Origin: an uncultured Oscillospiraceae bacterium | GTDB lineage: Bacteria > Bacillota > Clostridia > Oscillospirales > Oscillospiraceae | DNA length: 6,459 nucleotides | Assembly (NCBI GenBank): GCA_934569425.1 | Contig: CAKTKM010000084.1 | Coordinates: 1 to 6,459, forward strand | Reading direction: 5' to 3' | Shown here: in pieces, positions 6,197-6,459 of the stretch | Layout: each line of letters opens with the position of its first letter | Numbering within the stretch: position 1 is the stretch's first letter | Made by a program: the position numbers and the translations under genes | Notes under the pieces: generated by a model | Told to the model about the DNA's origin: nothing | Database searches by the model: none | What the model saw: only the letters and a program-made list of their open reading frames with translations

Positions 6197-6459
6197 TCAG
6201 ATCTTGATCAGCTCATATTCCCGTATACCGATCCCGATTTTTTCGCCGTGTTCCAGACAGCTGCGCCAATCCGTATCAGGATGGATCCGCTGAAAATGGT
6301 CATGGGCGTGCGCATGCTCCTCGCTGCAGTCCGCCGCGCTGCCCCGCAGGGGTGCCTGGGCGTTCACCGCGTCGATGCAGGCCATATCCAGCGCCACCGG
6401 ATCGAAGGAGGCGAACATGCCCACTTTGGGTACGATGGCCATATCATTCTCGCTGTGAC
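6197..6459 (-). CDS. DUF362-family protein, C-terminal part (cut by window edge)
   Basis: Only the last 86 residues are inside the window. The frame stays open to base 6459, and the residues before the first visible Met (HSEND) continue the family pattern END-x-x-IVP. The ATG at 6442 is therefore internal, not the start. Recognisable pieces are MAIVPKVGMFASFDPVALDMACIDAVN and the ending HDHFQRIHPDTDWRSCLEHGEKIGIG, both typical of the C-terminus of DUF362 proteins. These commonly carry a ferredoxin-like 4Fe-4S segment upstream, which would lie outside this window. Their function is unknown; a redox or metal-related role is only suggested by the iron-sulfur domain. A His-rich run, EEHAHAHDHF, precedes the conserved ending. 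The gene converges on the macrodomain gene and shares its terminator. Confidence 0.85.
   Translation of the reverse strand, partial: HSENDMAIVPKVGMFASFDPVALDMACIDAVNAQAPLRGSAADCSEEHAHAHDHFQRIHPDTDWRSCLEHGEKIGIGIREYELIKI

Noticed and set aside
6440..6442. ATG at 6442 (minus) as the start of a small 81-residue protein
   Set aside because: The frame continues to the window edge and the upstream residues fit the DUF362 pattern, so this is an internal Met of a truncated gene.

Overview
The window reads as a piece of chromosome from a GC-rich anaerobic Firmicute of the class Clostridia, most like gut Oscillospiraceae/Ruminococcaceae. This rests on the strong AGGAGG-type ribosome binding sites, the sigma-A-like promoter, the short intrinsic terminators, the C/G-rich third codon positions and the gene families present. 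The placement is inference from style and families, not from a marker gene. No RNA genes, mobile elements, CRISPR arrays or phage genes were seen.

Positions 1-3325 (+) hold three tightly packed genes of a BMP/nucleoside-type ABC importer. They are a double-domain ATPase whose 5' end lies outside the window, and two inner-membrane permeases. The first two genes overlap by 8 bp and the next pair are 3 bp apart. The substrate-binding lipoprotein expected for this system is not in the window and probably lies upstream. An intrinsic terminator (3335-3368) follows. Only 29 bp later comes a gene for an amidohydrolase of the 8-oxoguanine deaminase/TrzN/SsnA group (3398-4753, +). There is no room for an ordinary promoter in between, so the deaminase is probably transcribed by read-through from the transporter. 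Together these four genes suggest uptake of a purine or nucleoside and its deamination, for example 8-oxoguanine to urate.

Positions 4754-5610 hold a long perfect hairpin that ends the minus-strand gene, then a conserved TIM-barrel-like protein of unknown function (4805-5476, -), then a divergent promoter region. The minus-strand promoter in that region is nearly consensus. It places the transcription start after the first in-frame ATG, so the protein should be 223 residues rather than 235.

Positions 5611-6138 (+) encode a single-domain macrodomain protein (ADP-ribose/O-acetyl-ADP-ribose hydrolase type). It ends at a symmetrical bidirectional terminator shared with a convergent gene, the C-terminal 86 residues of a DUF362-family protein (6197-6459, -), which is cut by the window edge.

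I see no clearly new multi-gene system. The points most worth following are the transporter-deaminase coupling through a terminator, the uncharacterised TIM-barrel protein divergent from a macrodomain gene, and the paired degeneracy of one ATP site in the ABC ATPase.
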